From Ettlia oleoabundans (Eukaryota; Chlorophyta; Chlorophyceae; Chlamydomonadales): a stretch of DNA of 38,606 bases. The stretch's first letter is position 1. Every line of letters starts with the position of its first letter. This document shows positions 11,776 through 26,000 of the stretch, one piece after another. The DNA is taken from NCBI GenBank assembly GCA_019693395.1, contig JAAMXP010000244.1:1-38606 (forward strand), given 5' to 3'. Both the position numbers and the translations under genes were made by a program. Under the pieces are notes generated by a model. It worked only from the letters and a program-made list of their open reading frames with translations. It searched no databases and was not told the DNA's origin.

Positions 11776-12670
11776 GTGGACTGGTGCAGTTATAGACAGC
11801 CAATAGCTGCTTATTGAGGTGCGTGTGTGCTGGTGCAGCAAGTGAGGCCTGGAGTGAGAACATGGGTGTGGCATGGCGTGAGGCAGGGCAGCGCAGATAC
11901 GGCGGCGCAGTGGCACATGATCACTTGTTTGTTGCCGTTCCCTTCTTTCCTATGCAGGTCACACCTTGACATGGACTATGGGATTATGCCTCTATCTCTC
12001 AATTTTAACTCCAAACACACCCTTGAACAGCTTCGGCATCTGTGGGTCAGGCGGCTGCCAGCCCTTCTACCATAACGCATACACATATTCAGCATTGCAG
12101 CCATGTGCACATTGGCACATGTACAGCTAGCTAGCCCAGCCCTGGCGTTTCTGCCTTTTCCCAGCACTCCTCTCACGTAGGCAGCTGAGCGCTTACGTGC
12201 GGCTGGTTGGTCGCCCTTCCCGGCAAAACTGAACAGCCTGACCAAAAGTTTTGCATGCACATATCTGATGAAAATGCCATACACTGAAGCATTTGTGATT
12301 TCGTACTGCAATATTGTAAAGATTATAGAGGTATAGGACCCAAGACTGACGCGCCCAGGTGGATGTCCACTGGCACCGCTGTGCAGCGTGGCCAGCCCGC
12401 CATCGTTGAAATTCAGCTTGACAGAGGTCGTCACTAGCATCGGAATAGTCACAGCGTACGCCCATTGGAGGCCAACGGAGCCAGTCTAACGTGCTTCCCA
12501 CTGTGGGGAGGCTGGGTGGGTGAGGGGTGGGTTGGGGGCAATTGCAAGCGATGCGCCGCCAGCCTGTCGTCGGCATAACCATCTTTCGCGCCACCTCCAG
12601 CCCCCCCTTCTTCCGTCGGTAGTGATTTCATTCAAATACCCCCTGGTGTAAGTGATGCTGCGCCCGTAAT
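11776..12670. other. Intergenic region between membrane protein and kinase genes
   Basis: Almost 900 bp without a gene I can support. It should contain the upstream gene's 3' UTR (a TGTAA lies at 12315-12319, rather far from the stop) and the kinase promoter. A short open minus-strand stretch near 12360-12450 has balanced composition but no recognised match. Confidence 0.5.
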
Positions 12671-15536
<2,866 letters not shown>

Positions 15537-15997
15537 CTGCCCACCAGATTTGTCACTACACATTGCAGGGTGTCACAGTTTGGCCACATACTCTTGTTCC
15601 TTGGTATTGTCATAAATCATACGCCACCTAACGGCCCTTTGGAGGTTGCACCTTTTGACCACAGCAGCCAACGGTGTCACAGTGCCACAGCAGTGCTGCA
15701 CCGTTTGCTTTGCTGCCTTGCACTCACTCTGAACCTTGAGTCATATCTGCACCCTGCTATGCAACGGCACCATTGTGCCTTTTGACCTGGGCAATACGTG
15801 TCACATGTACTTTCGATGACCTGTAACATGATCACAAAAGTCAACAGGAAATGCAAGAAGGAAACGTCACCAGCTAACTCCTGCTGTGTTATGCTGCATG
15901 GCACACCGGCTCACGCCGGACTCAGCATGTGGTGCAATTACAAGCAGTGGCTTGAGCGTCATGCTCACAGCAGCAGACACCACAGCGTGGCACAGCA
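15537..15997. terminator. Convergent 3' region of kinase and IspF genes
   Basis: The 461 bp between two stop codons hold both 3' UTRs. TGTAA at 15822-15826 (plus) would serve the kinase gene, and TGTAA on the minus strand at 15942-15938 would serve ispF, 56 nt past its stop. The two transcripts may overlap at their ends. Confidence 0.55.
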
Positions 15998-17741
15998 TTA
16001 CTGCCTGAGCAGCATGACCACAGCGTGGCATGCAATGCTTCTGTTCTCCCCCAAGCTGTCCACCTTCTCGTGAGTCTTGGCCTTGATGTTCACAACACTG
16101 CGGACAGGGCGGCAATGTATATGGTCAAGTGGGTAAGAGTCAAAGCAGGAATATTCAGGTAACTGGATGGGCAGGAAACACACACGCGGACGGGTGAGCT
16201 GGCAGGTGGGCTGGCAGGTAGGCAAACAGGTAGGCAGGGGCCAGGCGGGCATGGGGGTCAGCAGCAGGCAACTTGTGGATTGAAAGGATGGCAGGCAAAT
16301 GCACAAGTGATGAGAGATCAGTTCAGGACACATAGAGGCAGGCGAGTGGGGCAGATGGTAGCGGAGACCCACCTGGGATGCGCACCCAGCATCTGGCACA
16401 GGTTGTCCCGAATCGCCTCCTTGTGCGGCGACATCTTGGGACGCTGCAGCAGCCGGGTGAACACAGGTGAATAGACCCGCTACCAGACTTGTGATGACTC
16501 TGGCCAGCCTGCTGGTCTGTGGGCCGAGCTGGGACAACTGCAGGCTGAAGCCCTGTTTCAACTTTGCCCTGAATGCTCATTCACTCCCCCGTACCATGTC
16601 ACCGCAGGGCACAGTTCCATACCGCCACACTCANNNNNNNNNNNNNNNNNNNNNNNNNNNNNNNNNNNNNTACTGTACCTGCGCGATGATTGTGCAGTCG
16701 ATGTTGCCAATGGTGTACCCGCGCTCACGCATCAGCCGCACAGCCTCCTTGAGGAAGATGTCGCTGCAACACAAAGGAAGGAGCGAGAAAGAAAGGAGGA
16801 AAACCAATGAACCAGCAGGGAATAGCAAAGAAGGAAAGGATGCAGGGTGAAGGGAGCGATGCAGCACAGAGGAGGCACTTTGCCGAGGGAATGACCCACA
16901 GCGGGCCTCCCAACCGGCACAAGCCGTGCAATCCTGCCCAGATCGCTCTCCATGCTGCAGCTGCTGCAACCCAAGTACTCGCATGTCAGGTGTACGCTGG
17001 TAAAAGCTGGGTGTGGGCACGTATTGCACTGCCATTGCGGTACGGTAGTTAAGAAAACAGGGAGGGGGCGCACCTGCGTGCTCCCTTCCACCGAGGGTCC
17101 GTGTCCGGGAACAGCTGGCCAATGTCTGGCAGGCACAGGGCGCCCAGTATGGCATCAACCACCGTATGCAGCAGCACATCACCATCTGCAGAGCAGGGGG
17201 TAGCAAAAGCAGTAAACAGGCAGAGCAGAGGTGTGACGCAGTCTGCCTGGGAGGGATGTGAGCCTACCACTGCCTTGGTGGCAGCATTGTGCTGTCATAC
17301 ACAGTCTAAGGTGCTTTATGATAGTATATGCCTCCCTAGGCCCAGCAATGTGCACTTTGCAGCAGTTCCCACCCCAGCACTGCTGCACAACCCAGCGCCT
17401 ACGTGCTAGCTTTCCCACAATCACCCACCCGAGTGCGCCACGCAGCCGCGGTCGTGGGGAATATCAACACCTCCCACGATCAGAGGGTATCCTGGTTCAA
17501 GGCGATGGAGGTCCCAGCCATGCCCAACGCGGAAAGGCAGCACTGGGGCCTCTGGCGCCTGCACTGCCGCCGCTGCTGCCACAACCGTGCTCAGCGACCG
17601 ACTGGGCCGCTGCTGCTGTTGCTGGGCCGCTGCCAAGCTGCTGTCGTTGCCCCTGCGAGCGCTGCTGCGGGAGGTGGCCTGCAGGCGGGAATGCGGACAA
17701 GTTGGACTTGCAGAGGCACGTCTGGCAATTGAGGAATGCAA
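15998..17741 (-). CDS. ISPF: 2-C-methyl-D-erythritol 2,4-cyclodiphosphate synthase, plastid
   Basis: Converts CDP-ME 2-phosphate to MEcPP with release of CMP, the fifth step of the plastid MEP isoprenoid pathway. Modelled exons on the minus strand: 17741-17429, 17185-17074, 16763-16679, 16443-16373, 16097-15998. Phases agree and give 226 residues. The first 68 residues are Ser/Arg/Ala/Gln-rich, as expected for a plastid transit peptide. The mature part has RVGHGWDLH with metal ligands Asp77 and His79, [19 protein letters not shown] with the third ligand His111, [45 protein letters not shown] and the end [20 protein letters not shown]. Length is full for the family after transit-peptide removal. 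The gene is divergent from the PGM48-like gene and convergent with the kinase. The third intron contains the N run, so no coding sequence is lost. Confidence 0.97.
16634..16670. other. Assembly gap (run of N)
   Basis: A run of 37 N lies inside the third ispF intron, close to its donor at 16678. True gap length is unknown. Confidence 0.98.
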
Positions 17742-18148
17742 GAGGTGTCAGTTTGAGCTCCTGGTCAAACTTGGCCGCATCTGTACCTTGGGGGGCCTGG
17801 AGGCGGATGTGAAGGCCGCTGCAGGCCGGGTGGAGCAGGCGTGCTGCATTGCCGTCGGCGAGTTAGAGCACCGTTAAATGTCAGCAACTGTATGAACTGC
17901 TTCAGCGATCGCTCCCATTGTCCTCGAGCCGGGATAGGGTACCCTAAACCCAGCTATGTCCAGCTCGGCTCCCAGCACGCAGCATGACAGGGAGGAGAGA
18001 CTTGAAACTCGGACATGGCATTTGCAAATTCCAGTGAGAGGGTTGCCTCTGCATTGGTTACGTTTGTAGTCTGCCTCTGCGCAGACAACTCGTGCAGCAC
18101 AAACCCACCCTCCTCTGGCAAACTTGCAGCGGAGGCCGCGGTTTCTAC
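17742..18148. promoter_or_regulatory. Divergent promoter region, ISPF / PGM48-like
   Basis: About 407 bp separate the start codons of two plastid-protein genes. It may act as a shared bidirectional promoter. No specific element was recognised. If the protease starts further upstream, for example at the open ATG at 18015, the shared region is shorter. Confidence 0.5.
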
Positions 18149-21020
18149 ATGTCGAGTAATGGAAGTACAGTGCTTGTACGTACTTACAGGGCTGCAGGAG
18201 TGGTGCGACTGTGGAACACCGGTCACTCCAGGCTGCCGATCAGCTTCAGGTTTCAACCTAGTAGCCCAAGTCGGGCCACATTGGCAGTAAAGGCAAGAAT
18301 ATCGGCTTGTGGCACGGGGGGGCCGCAGCCGACATCGGGGCTGTGCCCGTTTCCCTCCTGAGAACCCTCCCTCCACCCGTTCCGCTGGACGCTCAACGTG
18401 GGCCATGAAGAAGCTGTGGCCTCCGACCTTACCTTTTTGTCTTCAATTCGACCATCGTGCAGATTACCCTATGAGATATGCCCTGCTGCCCTGCAGGCAT
18501 ACCAAGATGCGCCCAGCAGCCCCTGGCCGCGGCAGCAGCAACCGCCAGCACCTTCCAGCACAGATGCACAGCCAGCAAGCAGCAGCGGCAGCAGGGCAGC
18601 AACAGCTGGTCACCGGCAGCAGCAGCAGCAACAGCGTCGTGTTGCTGTTTACCGGGGCCTTTCTGCTGCCCAGTTTCAGGTGATGCCTGTCGGGCTTGCA
18701 GTTGCCTCGGCAGGCCCCACACGTACCTCTGTCCCCTTGCCATCTGCATTGCTGAAACAAGCTTGCTTCTCCATCTGGGTGCCTACGGCTGCTGCGAAGA
18801 GTGGCGTTCTGTGGTCACAACAGCATGCTTGTTGTTTCTGCCCTTCTTTCTTTCTGTCCTGATCCGGTGCACCTACGCGCCTGCCTTCTTGGCGCTTATT
18901 GTCCGCAGCACCCCTTAGACCAGCAGAACACGTCATTGCTGCGCGTGCTGCCAGGGCTGGAGATTGTCGCTAGAAACCTGATGGGGCCTGTGGCTGAACA
19001 GGTGAGAAAGAGCGGTGCAGCGGCAGTGGCAGCACATGCCAGGCCCCCACCAAGCCAGCCGGTCCGGGAAGCCTTTTTGCCCAGCCGAAGCAAAGACCCG
19101 TGTGCTGGATTTTGAGGTGCAGCGGCAATATAGCCTGGCATCTCGTGTCCTCCTGGCAGTGCTGCGTGACCTGGCCAGCCTGGGGGGACGTCACACCTGG
19201 CCCATGCCAAATCTTGAGCCTGAGGTGCCTCCTCGCCACCCCTCACATGACTGAATAGCAAAGTACTGCTCTGTCATCCCTGCTATTCATGACTGCATTC
19301 CCTCTGCAAGCCCAGCCGCTCTGGCTGCTTCTATGAACATTGCATAACTGCCACTTCCTCTGTCATTGTCCCTCCTCAAATGCTCTGCTGTCCGCAATGC
19401 TGGCTCCGCAGGTGCTGCTGCTGGAGAACATTGGCACGTCAGTCAAGGTTGGTCCCGACCAGCTGCCCAGCCTGCACCAGCTGCTGGCTGAGGCGGCAAC
19501 CATGCTGCAGATGGAGGCACCAGACCTCTACGTCAGGCAGGCAAGTTGTACATACACCCATTGTCACAAGCGCTGTTGCTTGTTGTAGTTGCGTTGCCAC
19601 AAGTGGCACATGGCCCTCAGGAACCGTGCTTGCATGGTCCTTGACACGCCCTTGGCATGCTTTGTTTCAATCTTGCAAAGTTTCAAATCGACAATGTACT
19701 ATCTTTTCATTGCTAATGACACTTGTGTGCTTGCTGCTGCCTTCAACCTTCCTGCAGAACCCTGTACCCAACGCTTACACGCTGGCCATTGCCGGGCGCA
19801 AGCCGTTTGTTGTGGTGCACACTGCGCTGCTGGAGCTGCTAGCGCCGGGGGAGGTGCAGGTTGGTCAATGCACTGGGCACGTGGCCACACACTGTGGTCC
19901 AAACCAAACCCTCCTTTAGATTTCAATCAGCACTGCACATGACGAGACTAGCCTCACCTGTGACCCCTGCTGCCGACATGCACGTCTGCTACTTCTTCTC
20001 TCAGCGTAAACAACTCTGTGGTAAATCCATACATGCATGTTGTCTTCACTGCTGCTCTGTGTGCAAGTGCAGGCAGTGTTAGCCCACGAGCTGGGTCACC
20101 TGAAATGCGACCACGGTGTGTGGCTGACGGCTGCCAATGTGCTGGCCCTTGGGACAGTAAGCCTGCTGCCAGTGGTGTCGTCGGCGGTGGAGGAGGGGCT
20201 GCTGCGATGGCTGAGAGCGGCAGAGCTGACATGCGACCGGGCGGCGCTCCTGGTGGCGCAGGACAGGTGAGCGCATGGGCGTGGGGTGGTGACAGTTGTT
20301 GTGGCGGCCTGGGGTCCCAGCTGCTTGATATGGCTGCACGCCCATTTAAAGTTGTTTGACATTATTTGCAGCTAACAGGCACTGCAACCAGGAGAACATT
20401 TGTAACTCGGTTCTCCACTGCTGCATACGCTGTATGGTACCGCAGCAAGGTGGTCATCTCGGCGCTGATGAAGCTGGCAGGTGGGTCGCCCTCGCTGGCT
20501 GGGGAGCTGAACATTGAGGCCTTCCTGCGTCAGGCGAGAAGCTACGATGAAGCTACCTCCTCCCCAGTGGGATGGTACCTGCGGTGAGTTGCGAGGGCTG
20601 GGCATTGCTGCCCGGGGGGCGCAAAGGCAGTGTGGGGATGCGTAGGGGGATAGCTTCAGGCGTGGGAGTGCAAATGAAAAGAGGAGTACCCTGACAATGG
20701 GGTTGAGAGACCAACAAATCACTGTGATGGCTGAGAAGGGGAGGCTGTTGAACCATGCTGCCAGCCCCGCTGCAGCTCAACCACCCCTCCAATGCCTGCG
20801 TGCCATGCCGGGCTGCTGCACCTTCCGCAGGAACGCACAGACTCGGGCGCTTTCCCACCCCTTGCCGGTGATGCGTGCTCGAGAGATTGACCGCTGGTCA
20901 CAGTCGGAGCAGTACAAGATGCTGCTGGCAGCTAATCAGCAGCCAAGCCCAGCCGGTGGCAGCAGCAGCTGGAAGCAGGCAGGCGAGGCAGGGGGAACAC
21001 GCACCATCCCTGTGCAGTGA
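18149..21020 (+). CDS. PGM48: PGM48-type plastid M48 zinc metalloprotease
   Basis: Homologue of the plant plastoglobule-associated M48 peptidase. Modelled exons: 18149-18286, 18497-18679, 18909-19001, 19412-19540, 19758-19859, 20073-20266, 20446-20583, 20831-21020, giving 388 residues. The catalytic HELGH zinc motif is at residues 220-224, and the third zinc ligand is Glu266 in AELTCDRA. Close family matches recalled are HPLDQQNTSLLRVLPGLE, LLLENIGTSVKV, DLYVRQNPVPNAYTLA, LRWLRAAELTCDRAALLVAQ, VVISALMKLAGG, QARSYDEATSSPVGWYLR and LSHPLPVMRAREIDRWSQ. The N-terminal region (RLPISFRFQPSSPSRATLAV, then a Gln/Ser-rich stretch) looks like a transit peptide, but its ATG and first donor are tentative. 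The intron after residue 181 (19541-19757) is GC-AG. A hydrophobic stretch after HELGH suggests membrane or plastoglobule association. Confidence 0.92.
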
Positions 21021-21612
21021 CCCGCAGAGCCTTATAACACGTAGTTCATAGTGGCAAGGGGATGGTAGATGATAGTTGAGCTTCAGCTGTTGGGAAAGCA
21101 ATAACCACCGATATGCTCTTATGAGTGCAACTCACAGCACATATGTAGCCGCAACATACTGCATTCCAAAATTATCTGCAGTCCCTGGTATTCAACGCTT
21201 CTTGAGGCAGCACCACCGCACAATTTTTAGCTGCACTTTTTAATGGTTTAATGAATGTGATTACTCACAGTGTTCAATATAAGTAACAACAATGTGATGC
21301 AAGTACTTTTATTTTCAGTGAGCTGGCCCATGAGCCGGCATATACAATCGCAACATGAAGTGTTTGGCAAAAAAAGATGTCAGCCAGCTGGACAGAACAA
21401 CAATCAAGACATTGCAAGCCCGGCACCATACATGGCAACTGCAACGGGTGTAGAAAAAGTACAAGGGAGGTGTTTTACTTTATAAACATATAAGTACAAC
21501 TGGCACATCGCATGTTGGGGGAGTTTAAATACATTCAACAATGAATATGTGCCTGGAACGGCAAACAATCAACCACTTGAGCAACGGCAGGCGGGAGCCA
21601 GGGTGTTGCCCG
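21021..21612. other. Convergent 3' region of PGM48-like and ankyrin genes
   Basis: 592 bp between two stop codons, AT-richer than its surroundings, holding both 3' UTRs. I find no TGTAA on the plus strand and no clear one on the minus strand, so the signals here are variant. No coding sequence is seen. Confidence 0.5.
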
Positions 21613-22855
21613 CTACCAGGCTGACAGCGGTGCGGCAGCTAGCAGTGCTATCCGCAGCAGCACTTCCTGGGGCAGCACTGCCAGCAACTCAGCGCTCAGT
21701 GGGCCTGCTGCTAGCGCAGTGTGAGGGCCAACAAGGGCAGAAGTAGCTCCCGACACAGGTGGCAGGTGACTGCCGGAACCAGTTGGTCGTGTCAGCGTGT
21801 CAGCTATGCTCAACAGCTGTTTGCCGCGGTGGGCAGCACACAGCAGCGTCCTAATGGCCATGCGGTATTTGGCAGGCCAGTAAGCAGCAAGGGCAGAAGG
21901 GCAGACCTACAGTACATGGGGAAAGGGTCATGGTTGGTGCCCACCGTGGATGGAGCTGGTGAAGTTAGGGAGGAGCATCAGCAGAAGGCGCAAGCAGGTG
22001 CTCCATGCAGCATACTGCTGTTTGGTGTGTAACATTGTGAATGCTTCAATGCAGCCACACAACCATGCTGCTACAGCAGCAGCAGAGGCAGCGAAAATGT
22101 CACCACACCTGTGAGGCAGCCAGCAGGCTGGCCATATGGTCTCGCCGCGGACCTGCCGGGCAGTATTCCAGCAGGACTGCCCATACTCGCGGGCGGTACA
22201 CAGTTGCACCCGCCATGAGCAGGGCGGCGGCGGCATTGGCATGGCCCAGCGCCACCGCAGCCTCTAGTGGGGTGCAGCCATGCAGGCGGCAGTAAAACTT
22301 GCTGGGCTTTTTGCCCTCGGCCAGCTCGATGCCACAAGATTGCAACAGCCTGTGCAAAGACAGCTTGGGGCCCCCGTCCATCTGAGCTTCAACGCTACCA
22401 CCCGCCAGCAACGCCGACGCCACACCCGCCATGCAGTCGGCGAGCGCTGCAGCGTGAAGGGCGGTCAGGCCGTTTGGTGCCACATGCCCAACATTGCATG
22501 GCTGGATTTGCACTTCTGTCGGTGCTGGCGACGCCCGAAGTATTCGCTCACAGCAGTGCAAGCAAGTGCTGCAGGGCAGGAGCATGCTCTTGATCAGTTC
22601 GTCATTCCAAGTTTCAAATGCATATGCCATGGAATCATTGCAGTTGCCAATCGCCCTTGCCCCCACCCCGGAAGAAGGTTTGCATTGTCCTTGGGGTGCC
22701 TGCCGGTCCAGTGCGCCCTTTGCCACGGCTCTGTGCCACTGACCAAAGTGGAGTCCGCCACCAAGGGCGGGCCCACTAGCTCCATCACTCTCCCTTCCGA
22801 CTCTTGTGCGCTGTCCCGCGCGCAGGTGACGCAACGACACTTCAATTTTGCTCAT
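21613..22855 (-). CDS. Ankyrin-repeat protein
   Basis: Two modelled exons on the minus strand, 22855-22109 and 21906-21613, joined in phase 0, give 346 residues. Ankyrin repeats are visible in the middle: APNGLTALHAAALADCM, then ALLAGGSVEAQMDGG, and HGCTPLEAAVALGHANAAAA followed by LLMAGATV. The segment after them has YWPAKYRMAIRTLLCAAHRG, then a low-complexity linker, then LPQEVLLRIALLAAAPLSAW at the very C-terminus. That end resembles the short Leu-rich F-box or SOCS-like tail common on ankyrin proteins, which would suggest an adaptor for ubiquitin ligases; this is inference. The first 60 residues are poorly conserved-looking and could include an unrecognised intron. Partner and process are unknown. 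Confidence 0.78.
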
Positions 22856-23087
22856 CCGACACTGTTTAAAGGTAACTAAGCGATCGAATGCATTCCCTGG
22901 GTGCCGGACAGTCTTGATGGGTCGGCCATGGCGAGGATCGGCCAGCCAGGAGGGTCATGATTGGTGTGTGTGAGATCGGCGGCTGAGGCAGGAGGGGCCG
23001 GGTAGGCAGGCCGCTCTTGCAGCCCACCCCGTTGCTGCCGCTGCCTCTACACAACCGCCACTGCCTATTCCCCTCACGTCATGCAGT
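22856..23087. promoter_or_regulatory. Divergent promoter region, ankyrin gene / UNR-like gene
   Basis: Only 232 bp lie between the two start codons, the tightest head-to-head pair here. A CAG just before the UNR-like ATG could also be a splice acceptor, in which case that gene has an upstream exon elsewhere. Confidence 0.5.
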
Positions 23088-26000
23088 ATGAGTGCTTCCA
23101 AGGCTGGCAGCAGCCTGCCTCTTCCTATTCCAGCAGCCCAGATGGCTTCCACTGATCAACCTGGCACGGCTGCCACGCCCCCACGTTCAGGCACGCCGCG
23201 TGGGGGTGCCGCACGGGTTGCCCCCACCGGTCTGCCACCCCCCAGCCCGAACACAGGGGCCCCTCGTAGTGGTGCAAGGCGCAGCATGGAGGGGAGCCGT
23301 CGCGGTGGAAGGCACACAGTAGAAGTTCCTGAGGGTGCTGAGCGGCTGGAGGGACTGGTGGTTTCCCGGCAGGAGAAGGTGGGTGCTGCAGGCGGGCATA
23401 GCGGTATGGGGCACCTGCCAGATCAGAAGGTTGCTGCAGCATGCTGACCATGTATCTCTGCTCACCAGAGATTATCGATGTTAGCTGTGCTGCGAAAACA
23501 GCATTGGTAGCTGTTCCTATTTGGTGGTGGTATGCTTTAGTGCTACGGCGCACATTGCTGCCCGCCAACTCGCATGGGTGCTCAACCGCACTTCCACATG
23601 CAATCGTGCCCAGTATCCCAACAACCAGCTGTCAGAAGGAAACCCCTTGGCTTGCCATTTTGCAAAATTCGTGACTGGCACTCTTTTTGAAACACCTGAT
23701 ATCATCTGCTGTTGAGTTCACCCCGGCCTCCTTTGTCCTCGCAGTTTGGTTTCGTCAAGTGCACCACCCACGATGGTCGCTACTTCTTCCACATCAACGA
23801 CACAGACGGAATTGCAGCGTATGGATCAACCGTCAGGTGAGACGGTTACTCAGGAAGCACAAGGGGCGCACAAAACCATGCAGCAAAAAGAGGGAGCAGC
23901 CCAACCCTGATGAGGCTGCAGCAGCAGCTGGCAGTTTTGCCTTGCAGTGAGGCAACTGCCTGGTGTTTGCTGGGCGCAGCAGAGGGGCCACTCCACTTTT
24001 CCTTGTGCCCATTCCCGACCTGCTTTGCTCCTGCCCTTTCCATTCTCAAGCCTGCACTCCCGTTCATGAGCCTTCATTCACGGCCATCCAAGTCCAGCCC
24101 AACCCATCCTTCTTCACGTTTTCTGCTGCCTTGCTGGCTGCGACCGTGTGCAGCTTTGTGGTGGCCAAAGACCTGACCACAGGGAAGCACGTCGCCTACC
24201 ATGTGAAGACGCTGACGGCAGGGCCAACGCCCGGCAGCGGCCCTGCCAGTCGTGCGTCCACTCCCGATCGCCAGGGATCTATGGAGCAGCATGGCAGCGC
24301 AGATGTAACTGCAAAAGCAAGTGGCGCCTCTGCCTCCGGAGGAGAAGCGGGGCGCACCGAAGAAGGCCCTGAGGAAGCCAGCGCTGCAATCGTTAGTATT
24401 GGCGAGGTGGCGGCGGCTGGGCAGCAGCATGCGCATCGCACGCCAACCAACCAGCACCAGGGGCAGCGGCGCCAGCACCAGCACGAGGGTAACAGCCACC
24501 CACGCCCCGGCTTTGAGCGTTTTGGGCATGGCTCTCACCGCCACTCGTCCCCCGTCACACAGCGAGACTGGCGCCTTCCGCAACGCGAGGCAGCGGCGGT
24601 AGCTGCTGCTGCTGGTCAAGTGGCAGTGAGTCCCATGCTGCGCGCTCTCCTGCCCTGCCCCCTTGTTGTTGCCAGTGTGCTGGGATGTTCCCTGGGCTCC
24701 TGCCGATCATGTCTTGTACTGGTGCTGTCATGCGTTTCATGTTAAGCCTCATGACTTTGGTTTGTCTAAATTGCTCACCTACTGGTATTTCTTTCCAATA
24801 TATGCAGGGCTTGAGTTTGGGCGCCGCCCCTGATGCCGCCTCCTCTCCTGCCCCAGGCCTCGCCGAGCTGCCGCAGCCCGTCCGTTACAGCGGCACTGTG
24901 GCTCAGGTGCGCTATCAATTAAGTAGGTTTGTAGAGGGGCACAGGAAGTGCTGGAGGCTCATTGTGGCGTGCAGTGCATGTATCCTGGATCGGGCTTGGT
25001 GTGTCATGCCGCGCCGTGCTGTATTTGTTAAAGCGGCAGCACATGCTGCCAGCGGTAGGAGCGTGGAGCTGCTCCCAAGCTAGTGCTATTCAACCTGCTC
25101 CCTTTGAAATCAGCCCTTGCACATCTTAGCCTGTCTGCCTCGGCTCATGGTCTGCTCCTTCGTGCCTGCTCATGGCCAGGTGGCGCGTGCCGGGCGTCAG
25201 CACCAGGTTGATGATGGCCTGCTGCTCTACATCGACGAGGCTGGGCAGCAGCAGCAGGCCCGCTACGGCACGTATCGCCTGGCAGGTGTGCACACATGCG
25301 CTGTGAACTCTTACAAAACCAGAAACAAAGTGACATTCTTGCCTTTTTCGGTGCAACATTGCCAGGCCAACAAGTCGAGTTGCTTGCTCAGACCTATAGG
25401 CACTTGATAGCGCCCCAATCACCGCAATCACCATCTTCACACTCAAGTTTAGCCCAATTCTTTGCCTCTTTCACACTACCTTGCAGAGGGCACCCCACGG
25501 CTGGAGCCTGGGGACGTTCTCGAGTTTGAGGTGTTGGGTGCTGGCCAGCGCAAGGTTGCCGCTGACGTGCACTTTGTGTCAAAGGTGCGGGCAGATGTAG
25601 GTGGCTTTTGCGGTTGTATTGCGTAATGCATATGTACCGCATACCAAACGCTGGGGAACTTGCCAGTTGCGGTGGAGTGCCATTTCATGGCGGCTGCTGC
25701 CAGATGCAAATCAATGTAGCCACAGCAGTAGCGGTAACATCAGGACTGGGTGATCATTTTCAAGGCAGTAGTGCCAGGCTGTGAAGCCCCACCTCCAGCT
25801 GTTGTTACAACAACAAGTGTTCCATCCTCTCTGACACTGTGCTTGAAAGCCTCGAGGTCTCTGCATATCCCATCCCCTGCTTGTCATGCCCATCTGTGGA
25901 GCTGCAGTCGCTGCATCCTTCACCGTCGCTCGAGGCATTAGCGGCGGCTGCAGACGCGGGGGATCTCACTCGGGGGCGTCAGCTGGGGCGCATAGCACTG

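Noticed and set aside
11942..12075. Possible extra exon after the LHHY membrane protein stop
   Set aside because: It follows a TATGCAG acceptor-like site but needs read-through of a clear stop and has no similarity to the protein, so it is probably 3' UTR or intergenic.
18015..18148. ATG at 18015 as the start of the PGM48-like protein
   Set aside because: The frame it opens does not connect in phase to the conserved exons, whereas the ATG at 18149 gives a transit-peptide-like start and a good phase-0 donor. Not fully excluded.
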